NCBI RefSeq assembly: GCF_043290135.1 | Contig: NC_134701.1 | Location: forward strand, 32,887,501-32,951,500 | Reading direction: 5' to 3' | DNA: 64,000 nt | Source of the DNA: Rhipicephalus microplus | Taxonomy: Eukaryota > Arthropoda > Arachnida > Ixodida > Ixodidae | Shown: in pieces, positions 1 through 12,041 of the stretch | How the letters are laid out: every line of letters begins with the position of its first letter | Position numbering within the stretch: the stretch's first letter is position 1 | Notes under the pieces: generated by a model | Database searches by the model: none | Seen by the model: the letters and a program-made list of their open reading frames with translations, nothing else | What the model was told of the DNA's origin: nothing | Made by a program: the position numbers and the translations under genes

Positions 1-890
1 ACTTAGAGGGAATTACTATTTTTGCGTCGAATTTAACTGGGGCTAGAGCGCCTATGGCAAGCGTCTCACATCAAACTCGCATTCGAAAATAAACAAACCT
101 AAACAGTCGGCTTGGCGCAATGAGATTTTAGAATGTCACATCAAATTTTTTTCTACTACTAATTCGTGTTTTGTCAGTTTCATGTCTGAATTGAATGGCA
201 TTTAAAGAAAACAAGTGTGCTCTATCGCCGAAGGTGTGTTTTCTTCCACATTGTAACCCGTCTGCTGCAGCGCCTTCGTGTAAAAAATGTGATGTGCACG
301 CGACTTTTGTTTTGTTCGCAATTTCTTTCTTTAAGCACTCTTCCTTGGGTGACAAAAGAAGTAGGTAGACACTAGAAGTTCTTGCATGCCCATTAAAAAC
401 CATTCTATACGGTGATTTTTCAAATTGGTTCGCTGCAACCCACAAAACCATGATGCGAAGAGGTAAGCTTGAATCTCTTTCCTCTTGCCCCATGTAGTTA
501 TCGCGAGCCTTATTCTTTCCCTGCTCTCTTTGGTATCGGGCCTAGTGGACCACAGGATGCATACGCATCAAGAAAATCATGCGTAAGCAAGGTAACGCGC
601 TAATATGATGCGTCCCAGCCTAGTCGTGCAAGCACGCCATAAATATTGTGTCGTTTCGGCGTTATGTGTTGTGTATTACCCGTTACTGTGGGACGGACCA
701 GTCAGTGCACCTACTTTTGTAGAGGCTGGCATAGATCCTGAACCGTGACCGTAATACAAGACGGCACTCCCCGGAAACTGTGGTCGGAGACGACGCACCA
801 AACATAAACTAAGCGTTGTCAGGGTTGGAAAAAGCACGATGCAGGAACGACGAGAAAACGAAGGAAAACAGAATGGGGAGTGGTAGAAGC
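1..890. other. No recognisable feature
   Basis: The short open frames here, including one of about 120 codons on the minus strand (128-493), have no recognisable motif, codon pattern or flanking signal. I see no RNA gene or known repeat. It is treated as unidentified intergenic or intronic sequence. Confidence 0.5.
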
Positions 891-911
891 AGTATATAAT
901 GGTAGCAGCAG

Positions 912-957
912 TAGACTACTACTACTACTACTACTACCACTACTCCTACTACTACTA
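912..957. repeat. (TAC)n trinucleotide microsatellite
   Basis: A run of TAC/ACT units with two single-base interruptions (CCACTAC, TCCTAC). It lies just upstream of a decayed SINE fragment. Any translation through it is a low-complexity artefact. Confidence 0.9.
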
Positions 958-987
958 GCTGTAGTATAGGTGGTTTTACGTGGAAAA

Positions 988-1200
988 ACCACGACATATG
1001 AGTATGAGGATTGCCTTAGTGGAGGTGTCTGGAAATTTTGACCACTGCTGTTCTCTCACGTGCACTGACATCGCTAAATACACGGGCGTCTACCTTTCCG
1101 CTTCCATCTAGAAGCGACCATGGCAGGCGAAATCGAACCCGCAACATTCGGGGCAGCAGCGGAGCACCCTATCCAATGGTTTACCGAGACGGACGCGAAA
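988..1200 (-). repeat. Ruka-type SINE, old and diverged copy
   Basis: Read on the minus strand this follows the order of the other SINE copies: tRNA-like head near 1200, a 'cgggcg/cacgtgcac' middle near 1060-1090, then the 'ccactaaggcaatcctcat' tail near 1000. Divergence is high and the head is barely recognisable. The order of conserved blocks is what supports the call, so it is probably an old insertion. Confidence 0.6.
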
Positions 1201-1719
1201 CGAGGGCCGTATAGTTTATAGTATTTTGTGGGTACTCAAAACAAAAATAAAACAGTGACAAGATAACATTCCGTTTGTGTGTTAATTTTTTTAGCTTTCA
1301 TTTGTTATATTCATTCTGTGAGGGCAGCGCAGACACAGGAAAAAGAAAGACATGGAGACAAAGAGCGCTGTATTTTTTTTGCCTCTGTCTTTACACTTCA
1401 ATTTCTAAATGATATGAAGGAGCTAGCCCAAACAAAAGTACTTCTCATTCATGCTACACAACAGAACACACAAATTACACATGCCAACTAGAATATTGTC
1501 TTGTGCATCACTCTTAGTGAGGTACCGTCAAAAATGTAGGATATAATCAGGAGACGGAACCTTTCTCGTCTGTTTTCTAGATATAGCTAGCGTTTAACCA
1601 ACTTCTGATGTAGAGTATACAGTGAGTGACGTGAGAGCACCCAAGTCAACGTAAAGGAGAGACCTAAAAGCAGGACCATTCCTTGCTGCATGTCACTACC
1701 TTCATCGCCACTCCCTCCA
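1201..1719. other. No recognisable feature
   Basis: AT-rich sequence with no motif I can name. The part next to the SINE head (about 1590-1719) may be the remainder of that SINE's body, but I could not define its end. Confidence 0.4.
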
Positions 1720-1831
1720 TGTAACTGTGAAGAAAGAAAATTGGACAAAAAGATAACTTGCCGTGGCCAGGTACCCAATTTGCAACCTTCGAATAACACG
1801 TTCGATGCTCTACCAACTGAGCTACCACGGC
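1720..1831 (-). repeat. tRNA-derived SINE, a second family distinct from Ruka
   Basis: Bases 1831 to 1760 on the minus strand form a tRNA-like head: a 7-bp acceptor stem (GCCGTGG/CCACGGC), a box A-like TAGCTCAGTTGG and a 5-bp anticodon stem (TCGAA/TTCGA) with a 7-base loop. It continues into an AAGTTATCTTTTTGTCC tail. The anticodon loop has G where tRNAs have U33, and the T-arm is damaged, so a working tRNA is unlikely. A tRNA-derived SINE head is the better reading. Confidence 0.6.
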
Positions 1832-1839
1832 AGTCATAT

Positions 1840-4077
1840 CCCTGTCCCCTTACTAGGGTATAAGGGAATTAAACGTGGAAGCACGGCTAGTAGCCATGAC
1901 GGTGTGTCTGGAGCACTTATTTGTTTGTTTTTTGCGTCGCGTAGTCCGTGAGCGTACTATGAGCTGGCAGCTGACCAATAATTCCTTGTATAATACCTGG
2001 AGGCACAAAGTCTGTCAGAACGAGACCCTCGCTATTGATGAAAGAAAGAAGTACACTTAGAAGGACAATTAGAGATCTATTTATTATTGTGACTAACAAA
2101 GAAAGTGAGCCCTCAAGTGTACTTATTTCCTTCTTTGGTTTTTACACTATGGTCCTGATGGCAATCTATTGATCTTACTACTTGTTTAGGGATGTCTCAT
2201 TCACTGTGACGGATGCATTGCACGCGGACATGTAACGTGTTCTATAACATGCTAAGTCATAGTACGGACTAACATTAAACTATTTCACATTAAAGGCTCG
2301 TAAATGAGTGCTCCCTGCCTTTTGCAACATGAGGTACATTTACCAGAAGCAGCTTATAAGTTTAAATGACACTATTTCAGAAACATATTTTATTTCTTAC
2401 ATTTATAGAGCATCTACTTTAATTGCAAAGGCATTGAGCCAAGTTGTGATGAATGAAGAAATATTCACGAATCGCCTCCCGCCTTTTTTTTTCACCATTG
2501 TTGAATAAGAGTGTACTCATACGAGAGCAAAATTAAGTCCTTGGGTTCCTTATGTCATGGCAAACAAGCAAACAAGCATGAAACAGGCTGTACATGCGTA
2601 GTGATTTGACAATAACACTTTACAAGAGTGAAGCATATTCTTTGCGAAACAAACGCGTGAATACTCTCAGAGAAATAGTGTTCGCCGCTCCTGTAGAAAA
2701 GCAGTACTTTATGAGGACATACGAACCCGTTGAGCTTATGAAGGGTGTCTTGCCGGGCGAGTTGGTAATATTTCATTGTTAAACGTAGCGCTAAAGTGTT
2801 TGTGTTCTCGCGTCTGTGTCTTTTACGCTGCATAGAATAATGAAACTCACTGAGCGAGCGCGCTCGGTATTTCTTGGCTTCATGATTTGACAATTTCCCA
2901 CCCCTGACCATAATATATATAGCGACGACCTCTCAACAGATGTAAGTATACGAACACCGAGAGGCCCATTACTTCTTCAGGTAGAGCATTGTCGACAATA
3001 GAAGGGCAAGATTAAAGTGCCCATAGACAAGGTTCTGCACCGAACCTGTGCTGCGCAAAAGCTTGTCTATCCTCAAAAAAGAAAAAAAGTTCTGAGCTCA
3101 CCATTTGGGCAGGGCCTTCGCCTCCTTCGATGGGCTGCCTGGAGACAACATAGAAGATGACCTGCGTATAACACATACCCTTAGAAATATGTGTTTTTGG
3201 GAAGCAAAACACAACGTGCTAGTATTCCAAGCTTCGAGTGCCTTTGTGTAGAAAACGCAACGAGTTGTACTCGAGGACAACTTTTCGTGGCAATGAAGCG
3301 AAAGGGACAGGGACGGGGCTACTGCACTTATACTCCTCCGCGAAGTAGCCTGTTCGGCTCACGTTCTGAATGACAGCTGTGTTCAAATATTGCCACTGCA
3401 TAGAATTTGATATGTCCACTTACAAAGCCATTTGAAAGCGAATTTCGTCTCAAGATGCTTCGGTGAGTCGTCTAAAATGCTGGAGGACGATGACCACTCA
3501 CCTAAAAGCAAATACGCCATGTCGACTGTGAGATGCACCTAAAGCGTATGATGTTTTCAGACATGCAAGAACGCGAAATTACACTTCATAAACCAAACCA
3601 AATATTATTATTTTTTTTTGTTTGAGCAGCGTCTTTTTGTAAAACGCATCTCGAGGAAAATAAAGTAGTATTTTTTAATATTTCCGCACGGGAAACGCAG
3701 ACACCTGTGTTGGACTATGTCCCGCAGCGGTGACACACACTCACATTGTTTCCGTAGGCTTCCTTTCATTGCCAAATCAGTATGTTGTCTTTTAGAGTAG
3801 AGTAGTTTGTTATGCGTGGAGCGTGAGATGATCACGAGACACATTGTCAGCAGCAAAAATTTATGAAGTGGCAAATGAAAAAAAAATAAACTGCGCATAC
3901 AGCATTGCAAACAAAACATAAGTGCCGAAATAAATGGAGAAGACGTGGTGAGATACTACTAATGAAAACATATCGCTGCGCTCAAACTTACCAGAAGCCC
4001 GTCACAAACCACGAATGAAGGCTTTATATCCGATTGAAACAGCCGGTCTATTTCCTAGAAGCTAATGAAATTGTACT
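1840..4077. other. No recognisable feature
   Basis: About 2.2 kb without any open frame carrying recognisable domains. Short frames on both strands (for example 2555-2911 minus, 3608-3919 minus) are compositionally unremarkable. No tRNA, rRNA or known repeat was seen. Confidence 0.45.
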
Positions 4078-4236
4078 TGTGTGTGTGTGTGTGTGTATGT
4101 GTATGTATGTATGTATGTATGTATGTATGTATGTATGTATGTATGTATGTATGTATGTATGTATGTATGTATGTATGTATGTATGTATGTATGTATGTAT
4201 GTATGTATGTATGTATGTATGTATGTATGTATGTAT
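4078..4236. repeat. (GT)n then (GTAT)n microsatellite, left part
   Basis: About 20 bp of GT repeats pass into roughly 35 copies of GTAT. The array ends exactly at the left end of a solo LTR and resumes in register on the other side (4644), so the two arrays are one locus split by an insertion. The long repetitive open frames through it are artefacts. Confidence 0.97.
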
Positions 4237-4643
4237 TGCCACGTTCCATTTCCCAAGTTTTTGTTATCGTCCGAAAACACCGCACGATTCTCAGCGCAAA
4301 CCGCGCCTGCAGTTTTCTAGAAGGTTCCGGACTGTAGTAGATCATTTCGATAAGATCACGCCCACTGTGCGAACGGTACAGATTGTTCTGGAAGCTACGC
4401 CACCGCCAGCGATAACGCTAGAACATTCGACGGCAAGAGTATAAATGCCGACGCGCTTCGCCGCTTGTCAGTTGTTGATCGAAGGCCGACGCTCCGTTCG
4501 CCGCTATCAGTCCGAGACTGCTATCTGTGCGAGACTGCTGCTGTAATTGGACTTTCAGTTTACCGGGCACAGGTTCGCCCAAATAAACAGTTAAATCCTA
4601 ACACGAAGTCTCCTGTCTTCGGCCACGTCACGACGCCGTGACA
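4237..4643 (+). mobile_element. Solo LTR of a Ty3/gypsy-type retrotransposon
   Basis: The 407-bp segment starts TGCCACG and ends CGTGACA, short inverted termini of the TG...CA kind. It contains a promoter-like TATAAAT near 4440 followed by a GC-rich region with CGCTTCGCCGC, and a CCAAATAAACAG polyadenylation-like signal near 4578. The flanking bases are GTAT on both sides, consistent with a 4-bp target duplication, although the target is itself a GTAT array. The same motifs in the same order occur in the LTR at 39309-39707, next to a decayed gypsy pol, which identifies the family. No internal region is present, so this is an LTR-LTR recombination product. Confidence 0.82.
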
Positions 4644-4800
4644 GTATGTATGTATGTATGTATGTATGTATGTATGTATGTATGTATGTATGTATGTATG
4701 TATGTATGTATGTATGTATGTATGTATGTATGTATGTATGTATGTATGTATGCGTTTGTGTGTGTGTGCGTGTGTGTATGTATGGATGGATGAATGAATC
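4644..4800. repeat. (GTAT)n microsatellite, right part
   Basis: About 27 GTAT units, then interrupted (GT)n and GATG/GAAT-like variants to about 4800. It is the continuation of the array at 4078-4236, displaced by the solo LTR. Confidence 0.95.
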
Positions 4801-5458
4801 AATAAATTTTTCCATTTATGTAGGCCTATATGATACAGTCATGTCAAGGTGTCATTATATAAGTTTATTTAGAAATCTGATGGTGCAAGCATGTTAGAGG
4901 CAGGGTGTTTTAGAACATTACTCTATCAATGGGTGGAGAGGTACCAAAAACCTACGCAGGGAAAAGATTGGAACATTTTGGCCAGAAATGAGTGAAGATG
5001 TAAAACACTGTGTGATAAGGCTTTGCCAGAAAGGTTGCAAATTAAAGTACGTCGTAACGTAGTGAAGTAGTGTAGAGATGGTGTGCCGGAGTGCCCTGGA
5101 TTAAGGTTCCTTGATGAAACGAGTTTCCAAGGTAGCGTCACTCATTATTCTCGAGCCATCCTCCTCACTCTCTCGATTACCCCTCTTTTTCTCTGCTATC
5201 CGCGTCTGTAATTGGTGCATTCCTCACACGTGATCCTGCAAATAGCTGGTGGTGTTACTTATTACTATGGAAAAGGTTGAAAAAGAGTACGCATGCGCAT
5301 ATGGCTCCAGCCGGATTGTCACCGTGACCAAAAACGAAATCGTAGCCAGGACATAAACTCAAGAGTAGGAGCGTTTCAGTGTGCGCCAAGTCGGCCAAAA
5401 TTTTTCACTGTGCTCGTTAAATCCAACACTCGTAGTTTTCAACAATGCTGCGTTGCTT
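4801..5458. other. No recognisable feature
   Basis: No coding motif, RNA gene or known repeat could be recognised. Short frames on both strands appear random. Confidence 0.4.
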
Positions 5459-5571
5459 GATTGATATGTGGGGTTTAACGTCCCAAAGCTACCATATGAT
5501 TATGAGAGACGCCTTAGTGGAGGGCTCCGGGAATTTTGACCACCTGGGGTTCTTTAACGTGCACCCAAATG
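5459..5571 (-). repeat. Ruka-type SINE, truncated copy
   Basis: Contains the 3' part of the SINE in minus orientation: the tail TTGATATGTGGGGTTTAACG, the TATGATTATGAGAGACGCC block, and the CACCTGGGGTTCTTTAACG block. It stops abruptly after CACCCAAATG, so the tRNA-like head is absent. Identity to the fuller copies (27217-27457, 36329-36570) is high. Confidence 0.85.
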
Positions 5572-6927
5572 CTGCGTTGCCGTAAAACAACAGAAAACGG
5601 TTTCGCTCTCTTCAACTTGCCTCGTGCTTTCCGAGATCAAGCACACTGTGAAGTGTAGCTATGGAACATTTCACGCGAATGCTTTCGTGCAACTCCGGTG
5701 ACGTACGTCGACGCGGATCTGCGAAGCGAGTTTACTTGTACATTTTTATTGAAACGACGGGCGCGCGTCTAGTTCATGCCAGTTGGTACAACTATTTGTG
5801 CGAACGCGCGTATACAGAACAGTTGGAGGGTGTAATCAACGCACCACCAGAAGCATTTCAGGCTTGACCAGTTCACGCTTGAGCCGAAACGCGCTGCTTC
5901 GCGAAACCTCATCAGTAGAACTCTCACTTTTCAGGTAGTTCCGAGCACCGCATCAGAATCACCTGATAATATGATTGTCCAAATGGAAACATTAAAAAAA
6001 AACGTCATCGCAGTACTGCTTGTCAAGCGTTCGTTTGGTGCTCTTTCTGTCTCGTCTTTTTTTTTATCTTGGTCAACCTTGCGCCACGTATTTCAGCCTA
6101 ATATGTACCAACTAGCCCAACATAACGTACTATTAAGCGTTCGTACCAGTCCAGCCGTGGTTTATTCTTGCGTCTGCACAAGGCGGCTGTAATCACTCGC
6201 TACAAAGTCACGCCCTGTGGTCACTGACCGGATCCAGTAAAAAGTGCGTTCACTGTGTGACAGCACGAACAAAATGAATTCGGAGAACTTGACTTGTTAT
6301 AACTGGACGAACTACGATGTACGACGCGAGACGCCATGACTAGTGGTGTAAAATATAGAACTTCACAACGATGCCAGTTGAGTAACGCACATCCCGCTTG
6401 CCCTTGGGCTGTACCGTTTATGTTCATGAAGGTAACCGTTTATTCTACAACTCATTTTATTTCGTTTTGTTTTATTTACATCTATTCACCGTAGCAACAG
6501 AACCCAAACGTTCGCTTTTTCATTAAAGTTTTGAACCTTCTAACAGGCGTTCCAGAAACATAGGCGAGGAGAAAAGGAAACGGTATCACTACCATGTAAA
6601 CTTGTATCATCTAGGGACCTTACCCTGGACAATGAACGATGTGAACAGTGACAGAGGGTCTGAGGCGTCGGTGTACTGGATTTGATGATAATGCGGTTGT
6701 GTTGCAAGCGAATATAATAAAAAGATTGTGCTAATGGGAAGTGATAACCAAGCCCGGAGATGAGTGAGCACAAGTTATAGGTCACCAGGAGAAGAATATG
6801 CGGCTGCAACCTCAAGGAGAGACGGCTGAGCAGTTTCTTAGGCGTACTGTAGTGAGTGAAGGTGCACGTGGAGCTGCCGAGTGTCAAAAAGTGGCGATGG
6901 GGCACGAAGCATGAGAGAGTTTCAAGT
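5572..6927. other. No recognisable feature
   Basis: No domain, RNA gene or named repeat seen. Small open frames (for example 5661-5867 plus, 6540-6938 minus) lack recognisable motifs. Confidence 0.4.
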
Positions 6928-7114
6928 CCTGGGCTCACGAACGCATCCCAGCACGCCAGCGCGTTGCTTTTTTACGTGGTGCCGCACCTCATGAAAAGAG
7001 TGGGCGCACAACATCGCGTAGCCGCGCGCCCTCTCTTCCAATAGGGAGAGAGTGCAGCGCCACGTCAAAAAGCAACGTGCTGATGCACTGCGACGGGTGC
7101 GTATGAGTTCAGGC
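6928..7114. repeat. Long imperfect inverted repeat (foldback element candidate)
   Basis: The left arm (6928-7007) and right arm (7025-7114) are imperfect reverse complements around a spacer of about 17 bases. The best-paired core is GCGTTGCTTTTTTACGTGG on the left against CCACGTCAAAAAGCAACG on the right. Pairing also extends outward through the CTGGGCTCACG / GTATGAGTTCAGG region. It could be a MITE or foldback transposon, or a local palindrome. Terminal target duplications were not resolved. Confidence 0.65.
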
Positions 7115-8930
7115 CTTTCGGGCCAAGGACTCAAAGCTTCCGCATACCCCAAGATTTGCGTTAGTTTGTACTCTCAGTTGCACCCACGCAGAATGCAATG
7201 AAACATGAAACTCAAGAGTGAGCGGGAAGCAAGGGGGTCTGCGGCACTAAAACTCTCTATAGAAAATTCCTTGATGGTGTGCACCCCTACAAGGTCCGCA
7301 CAGGCGAGTGGTCAGGAAAGGCTTTTGGCATGTGACCTGAGCCATGGTGAGAAACCATATTATCGGAAACGAGCATTGTCTGAGAGACATCGTTCGAAGC
7401 AGGTGGAAGAAGCCAGCGTTTCACGGGCGAGAAGAGCGGCTGGGGCCGGTATTATGAGTCCTTCAACCTAGGCGATGACCAGGAAGGTCTAGCATGAACT
7501 TGCAGCGCCATCCTCAAAGCAGGTCCCGGTGCACTTGCAACGCTGCACGTTTGCTGGCAGAGTGGCTTTATGGTCTGTGCTACCATGCTAACTATAATGA
7601 CGATGATGTTGAACCCGTAAGAACACTGCGATGCTTGGTAACTGTTAAACCTAAATGCAGCTTATCTGTAAGAAGCGCGCGCCATGTGGCGCAAACCTAA
7701 GAGGGTGTAATAGCACCCCCACATATTATATTGCCACCTGCATGTAATGGGCTGAGGGCAAGAGCGGCTCTCACCCTAGAGAAGAAAAGAAAATTGTGTA
7801 CGTGTTTCTTTTTCACTCGAGAGCCAGCCACGACAGACGTGCTTTTTGACAGCTGGCTACATCTTGGGTAAGACCCCTGCACTTCTGAGGTCTCCTGACA
7901 ATATACTCGATCACCACTAGAGTATACACCAGACAACACGTAATGGGAATTGTTGCATGAATAACGCAATATTAAATGAGTGTGAAGCACAATCAACCAT
8001 AGATGTGTTAGATGTCGCTCAGGAGGAGGGGGCAATTTTCCAGGTCTAATTTCATAGCACAGCGTAAACAAGTCACCTCGCAGCGTAAAGTGCTCAAGAG
8101 TAAAATGTATACCATCCACAGATATGTATTTCTTAGAAAGTGAGTGTAACCACCTACTGATAGCGCTTCGGCCCCAAGAAAAGTGCATATCTAATTACAC
8201 GCTATCATGCGATTGAACAAAACACGCGCGCTTGTCCTTGTCCTTTGTCTGCCTGGTTAAGAATCACGCCGCCAATTCATCGAAAGTCCGCAACACAGCT
8301 TCCAGCATAAGGGACCTTCTTTGGCCGCTAAATAGGCTCAGTCTGCATTTCGCAGTCTCCGCGACAGTCTGCGCTGCACATCCGAAACAAGGTCAGGCTA
8401 TCACCACCCAAAACCGTTGAGCTCAAGACGGTCTCTCTTTTTTTTTATTCTACCATTGCAGTTTATTCGCATATACCAGGCCTGTAAACAGCCACTACGA
8501 GTTCGCAGCTTCTCACTGCTGATACAGGTCAAGATGGTAGATGCCTTTTAATGTGCAACTGCACCAGCCCCACTTCGCAAGCGCACAAAGTGACTCACTG
8601 CGTATCTTTAGGACCATCCCTGGGTGTGTCCTTCTGGGGCAGAGTATCCGCGCCAGCTTCGGGGGCAGTGGTGTGTACGGCTAGCACATGCGTCTCTTCC
8701 TCCTTTGCGGCGGCCACTTTTGGGGAAGAGCTCCCGCTCTGGTTGGCTGGGCTGCTGCTGCTGCTTGAGAAAAACCACTCACTGTGAACGTGCAATTCTC
8801 GTTTTGATAGTTAGCATACTCACCATAATATACTCAAGAGGCGAGCCGCTTTGAGGTACTAACAATTATTAGTGTCAGCTGCAAGTTGCTTCAGACGCCA
8901 TTGTTTATGAGTATGCGAACTTTTTTTTCC
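7115..8930. other. No identified gene; one 163-codon minus-strand frame
   Basis: The longest frame (8188 to 7697, minus strand) has no recognisable domain. Near 7275-7400 the plus strand shows fragments reminiscent of C2H2 zinc-finger linkers (HGEKPY, GKAF), broken by frame changes and too weak to call. No known repeat was identified. Confidence 0.35.
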
Positions 8931-9030
8931 TTATCGCTTGTAATACACTTATCGCTTGTACACTTATCGTAATACACTTATCGTAATACACTTATCGTGA
9001 TACACTTATCGTAATACACTTATCGCTTGT
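8931..9030. repeat. 14-bp minisatellite (AATACACTTATCGT)n
   Basis: About five copies of a 14-base unit, some with variant junctions (CGCTTG in place of CGT). The array is bounded on both sides by TATCGCTTGTA, suggesting expansion of a short palindrome-adjacent sequence. Confidence 0.9.
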
Positions 9031-12000
9031 ATTACGCACCACATAGTCTCGTGACATAGTGGCGCTGTTTTCAGAGAGCCGCATTTCGCTTAATCTTTAC
9101 GTCAGCACTGAGAACATTAACTTGTCCACCTTTGCAAGTGCAAAGGAATGAATGAACAAAAATTTATAGTGTCACATGAACATTGGCAAGCAGCTCCAAA
9201 ACATGAAACGCTCGGCTTGAAAAGAGAGGATGAGAGCAAACTAGCGATTGTCAAAGTTCGACACTTAAAGGAGTAGTAACACGGAATTTTCAACTTAATC
9301 TTTTTTTTGCGTGAAATGGTAGGTTGTTCCTTCGGGAGCGTTGGAAATGTACCGGAAAGCGTGATTGAGCCCTAAAAAAGTAACTACAGCCTGATTTAAA
9401 AGGTAGTTTTGTTTCCTACTGTGCCCTGACGTCATGACACGATATTAGGAGCACCACCAGGCGGTAGTATGTGCACGCGCACGTTTTGGTGACGTATCCT
9501 CGACCGCCCGTCAATCGTCTTATTAGTCTGCTGTGCGCCGTGCGTGCGGCCAACATCCCGGCAGGGTCCACAACACTCTTCGTCGACAATCCGCCGTCGG
9601 TCCAAGGTTAATCGAAATAGGTCGTAAAAGTTGGAAGAAAAAGTAGTCTGAAACTTACTGCGACAGACATCAGCAACCGCGTGACGGTGAAAGCGTGACC
9701 GTGTGGGGGGGGGGGGGACAAATAACGAAAACAAAAAAAAATATGAAACATCTGTGTTGAATAGTTTACACATTATTTGTTAGAACAAAGTGGTAGATTA
9801 CTTTAATAAAACTTTCGTATTTTGTATGTGGTTGAGAGCCCCCCTCTTTTTTTTTTGCTTTGTTTCTGACAGAGCGGGCACATGCAACCAGTTTGGGAAC
9901 ATGACCCAACGATTTTGAGGGCGTATCTAGGCAATATGCTATCAGAGCTTGTGTTTAGTTCGGCGGCATCGCTCACTTTTTCGTGGTGGTTTCGCACGAA
10001 CCTTTAGAAATTTACTTACTTTTGCGTGCATTTCACAGGTAAACTAGCTCACAGAATGCGTAGATAGCCGCTCCTGTGACTGCCGGCTGCTTCACTGGCG
10101 CACGGCCGGCGTGCCTTCGCCTTTGGTGACTGTGAATGCGACAGGTTGAGCAACAAGACGTTGTACTCTAGTGCTTTCGAAAGCTATAATTTCACAACTG
10201 CTATCTCGCTGCAGCAGTTTTCAACGATGAGGCAAAGTCACTAATATGCTATTGCGCTTGGGTAGAGTTGTCTTACGAAGTTCCTTGTGCGTATTGCAAG
10301 TACGTAATTTGGCTAATAAAACAGCTCTGCTTCCTCAATATTCGTTATTTTTGTTTCTTTTCTTTCTGTTATGCAAGTAGAGACACAATTCGGGCGCAAT
10401 AAAATTGTGTAATAATAGAGGCACGTAGCAGGTTAGCAAGAGAGAAAAATTTCAATTTCGGTCCATGTAGGGCAAATGTGTGACGTCGCTACCACTTCCG
10501 GTTGGAACGTCATAATTTATTTTGTATTTTTTTTTGCTGCTAGTTGTTCCCTCCTCAAGTGGATGGTAACGGTGGCAACGAGCCGCCGGCTACTAGATCT
10601 GTGGGCTTCTATTAAAGTTACCCTACCAGTTTACATATGTCTGGGTCGGTCAGCTCAGCAACTGCATGCTGCGCGTGTATGCGTCCGGAGTGAAGTACAG
10701 CGAATAGAATAAGTACCGTTTGGTTGGTATCTAATTTCCGCCTCGAATGCGGCGCACGAAGTCTACCTGCGCTTATTTCAGCGCTAGAGCGAACGGGAAT
10801 TGGTAGAACTTGCACCTATTGCTCCCTGTTTTGCCGGCACTAGACATCACCCGGCTAAATATTGGCGCCATGATGACAAATTCGAAGCCCTCTGATAAAT
10901 GTATATCGTGTATTTCAGTGTGCATATGCTATTCCAGACTCCGATATCTCGCTTCGCAGGTACGCTGAATGACAGTGACCGCCCAACCGCACGGTGCGAG
11001 CAGACAACCGGCAAAGTGACGCGCAAATTTTCATTTTATTTAGTTTTGGTGCTTGACGTCATCACAACTAGCCAAACTGCTGCGTCAAGTCACCATGATT
11101 AGTACAGTAACCTGAAGTCAAGTTAGTGTCGATGTCGGTTTGTGCGCCGCGAGCAGATCGACTTGAAATCAAAATAAAAAAAATTATCAGCATTATCTCT
11201 GCAATATACTTGTCCAGAGCCACCTCAGTATGCAGGAGCCACCTCAGATGGCAGAGTAAAGAGTCGTTAGATTTGTTTATTCTGTTTTAATAATACAAAA
11301 CCAGTGTAACTAACCTTAAGAACTAGGCAGGTTCAGCTACTTGTCAGACGCGGCACGACATTTAAAGTTTTTCACTTTTTTATAAGTTTTTGTGTTCTGC
11401 GTAGGCATTCTCCAATCAATCCAGCTCATTGGATCTCTCGACACATTAGCCATGATAAAGCCGTATACCTTTTTCGTGCTCACACTGCCACGTATCTGCA
11501 ATCAGTCTTTGTCGAGACTGTTATCGACTGAATTAATTTTTTCTGGGACGTTGTCCTTCACATTAGCCCTGCTCAATTCAAGCACTCACTCATGTCACAC
11601 TTTCTAAATATTAACTAACATGTTTGTTTCTCCCACTCATGTAAAGCCCTGTGTACAAGGTCCTTGTGGCATATTAAATAAATAAACTCGCCTACAAAAA
11701 TATGTCCCTACTCCTCTAAATCACGCTGCTCAAACACAAAGATGTACGCACGAAACGAACATACAACTCCACACAGACAAGCAAAGTGATGCCAATTTAT
11801 GTCATGAAAGGAGAGTAAAAACGGAAGTGTAGTTGGTGAAAATCACTCTGAATATTGTTGTACATTAGCAAGAAGGATTAGTTTATAGCACATCCATTGT
11901 GCTTATAGTTAGCTTACATGAATAAACTATCCAAAAAAGGTGTCAGTATCCTTTTAAAGTACGCTGCTCTAACACAACAGAGTACACGCGAGACGAACGT

Positions 12001-12041
12001 ACAATAAAAGAACTTGTTGTTGGGCTTGTTCGTACAACATT
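9031..12041. other. No identified gene; several degenerate repeat ends
   Basis: No coding domain recognised. Three sites carry related sequence of the form TTTAAAGGAGTAnnGACAC: 9264-9290 (plus), 11697-11730 (minus) and 11929-11960 (minus). The last two also share a downstream direct repeat (11705-11770 and 11944-12005, with CACGCTGCTC/TACGCTGCTC and ACGAACATACAA/ACGAACGTACAA). These look like ends of MITE-like elements but were not resolved into complete copies. A short poly(G) run lies at about 9709-9718. Confidence 0.35.

Noticed and set aside
1760..1831. A functional tRNA gene
   Set aside because: Acceptor and anticodon stems pair well, but position 33 is G, the T-arm is damaged, and a SINE-like tail follows. 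Treated as a SINE head.
4034..4444. Long Cys/Met/Tyr/Val and His/Thr/Tyr/Ile repeat frames on both strands
   Set aside because: They are translations of the (GTAT)n array in all frames. The same applies to 4560-4897, 25528-25803, 40339-40784 and 55206-55583.
7275..7400. C2H2 zinc-finger pseudogene
   Set aside because: HGEKPY and GKAF fragments are suggestive, but no complete CX2C...HX3H unit could be found in any frame.
7697..8188. 163-codon minus-strand ORF as a host gene
   Set aside because: No domain, no codon-bias signal, no neighbouring splice or promoter evidence. Could be chance or an unnamed repeat.
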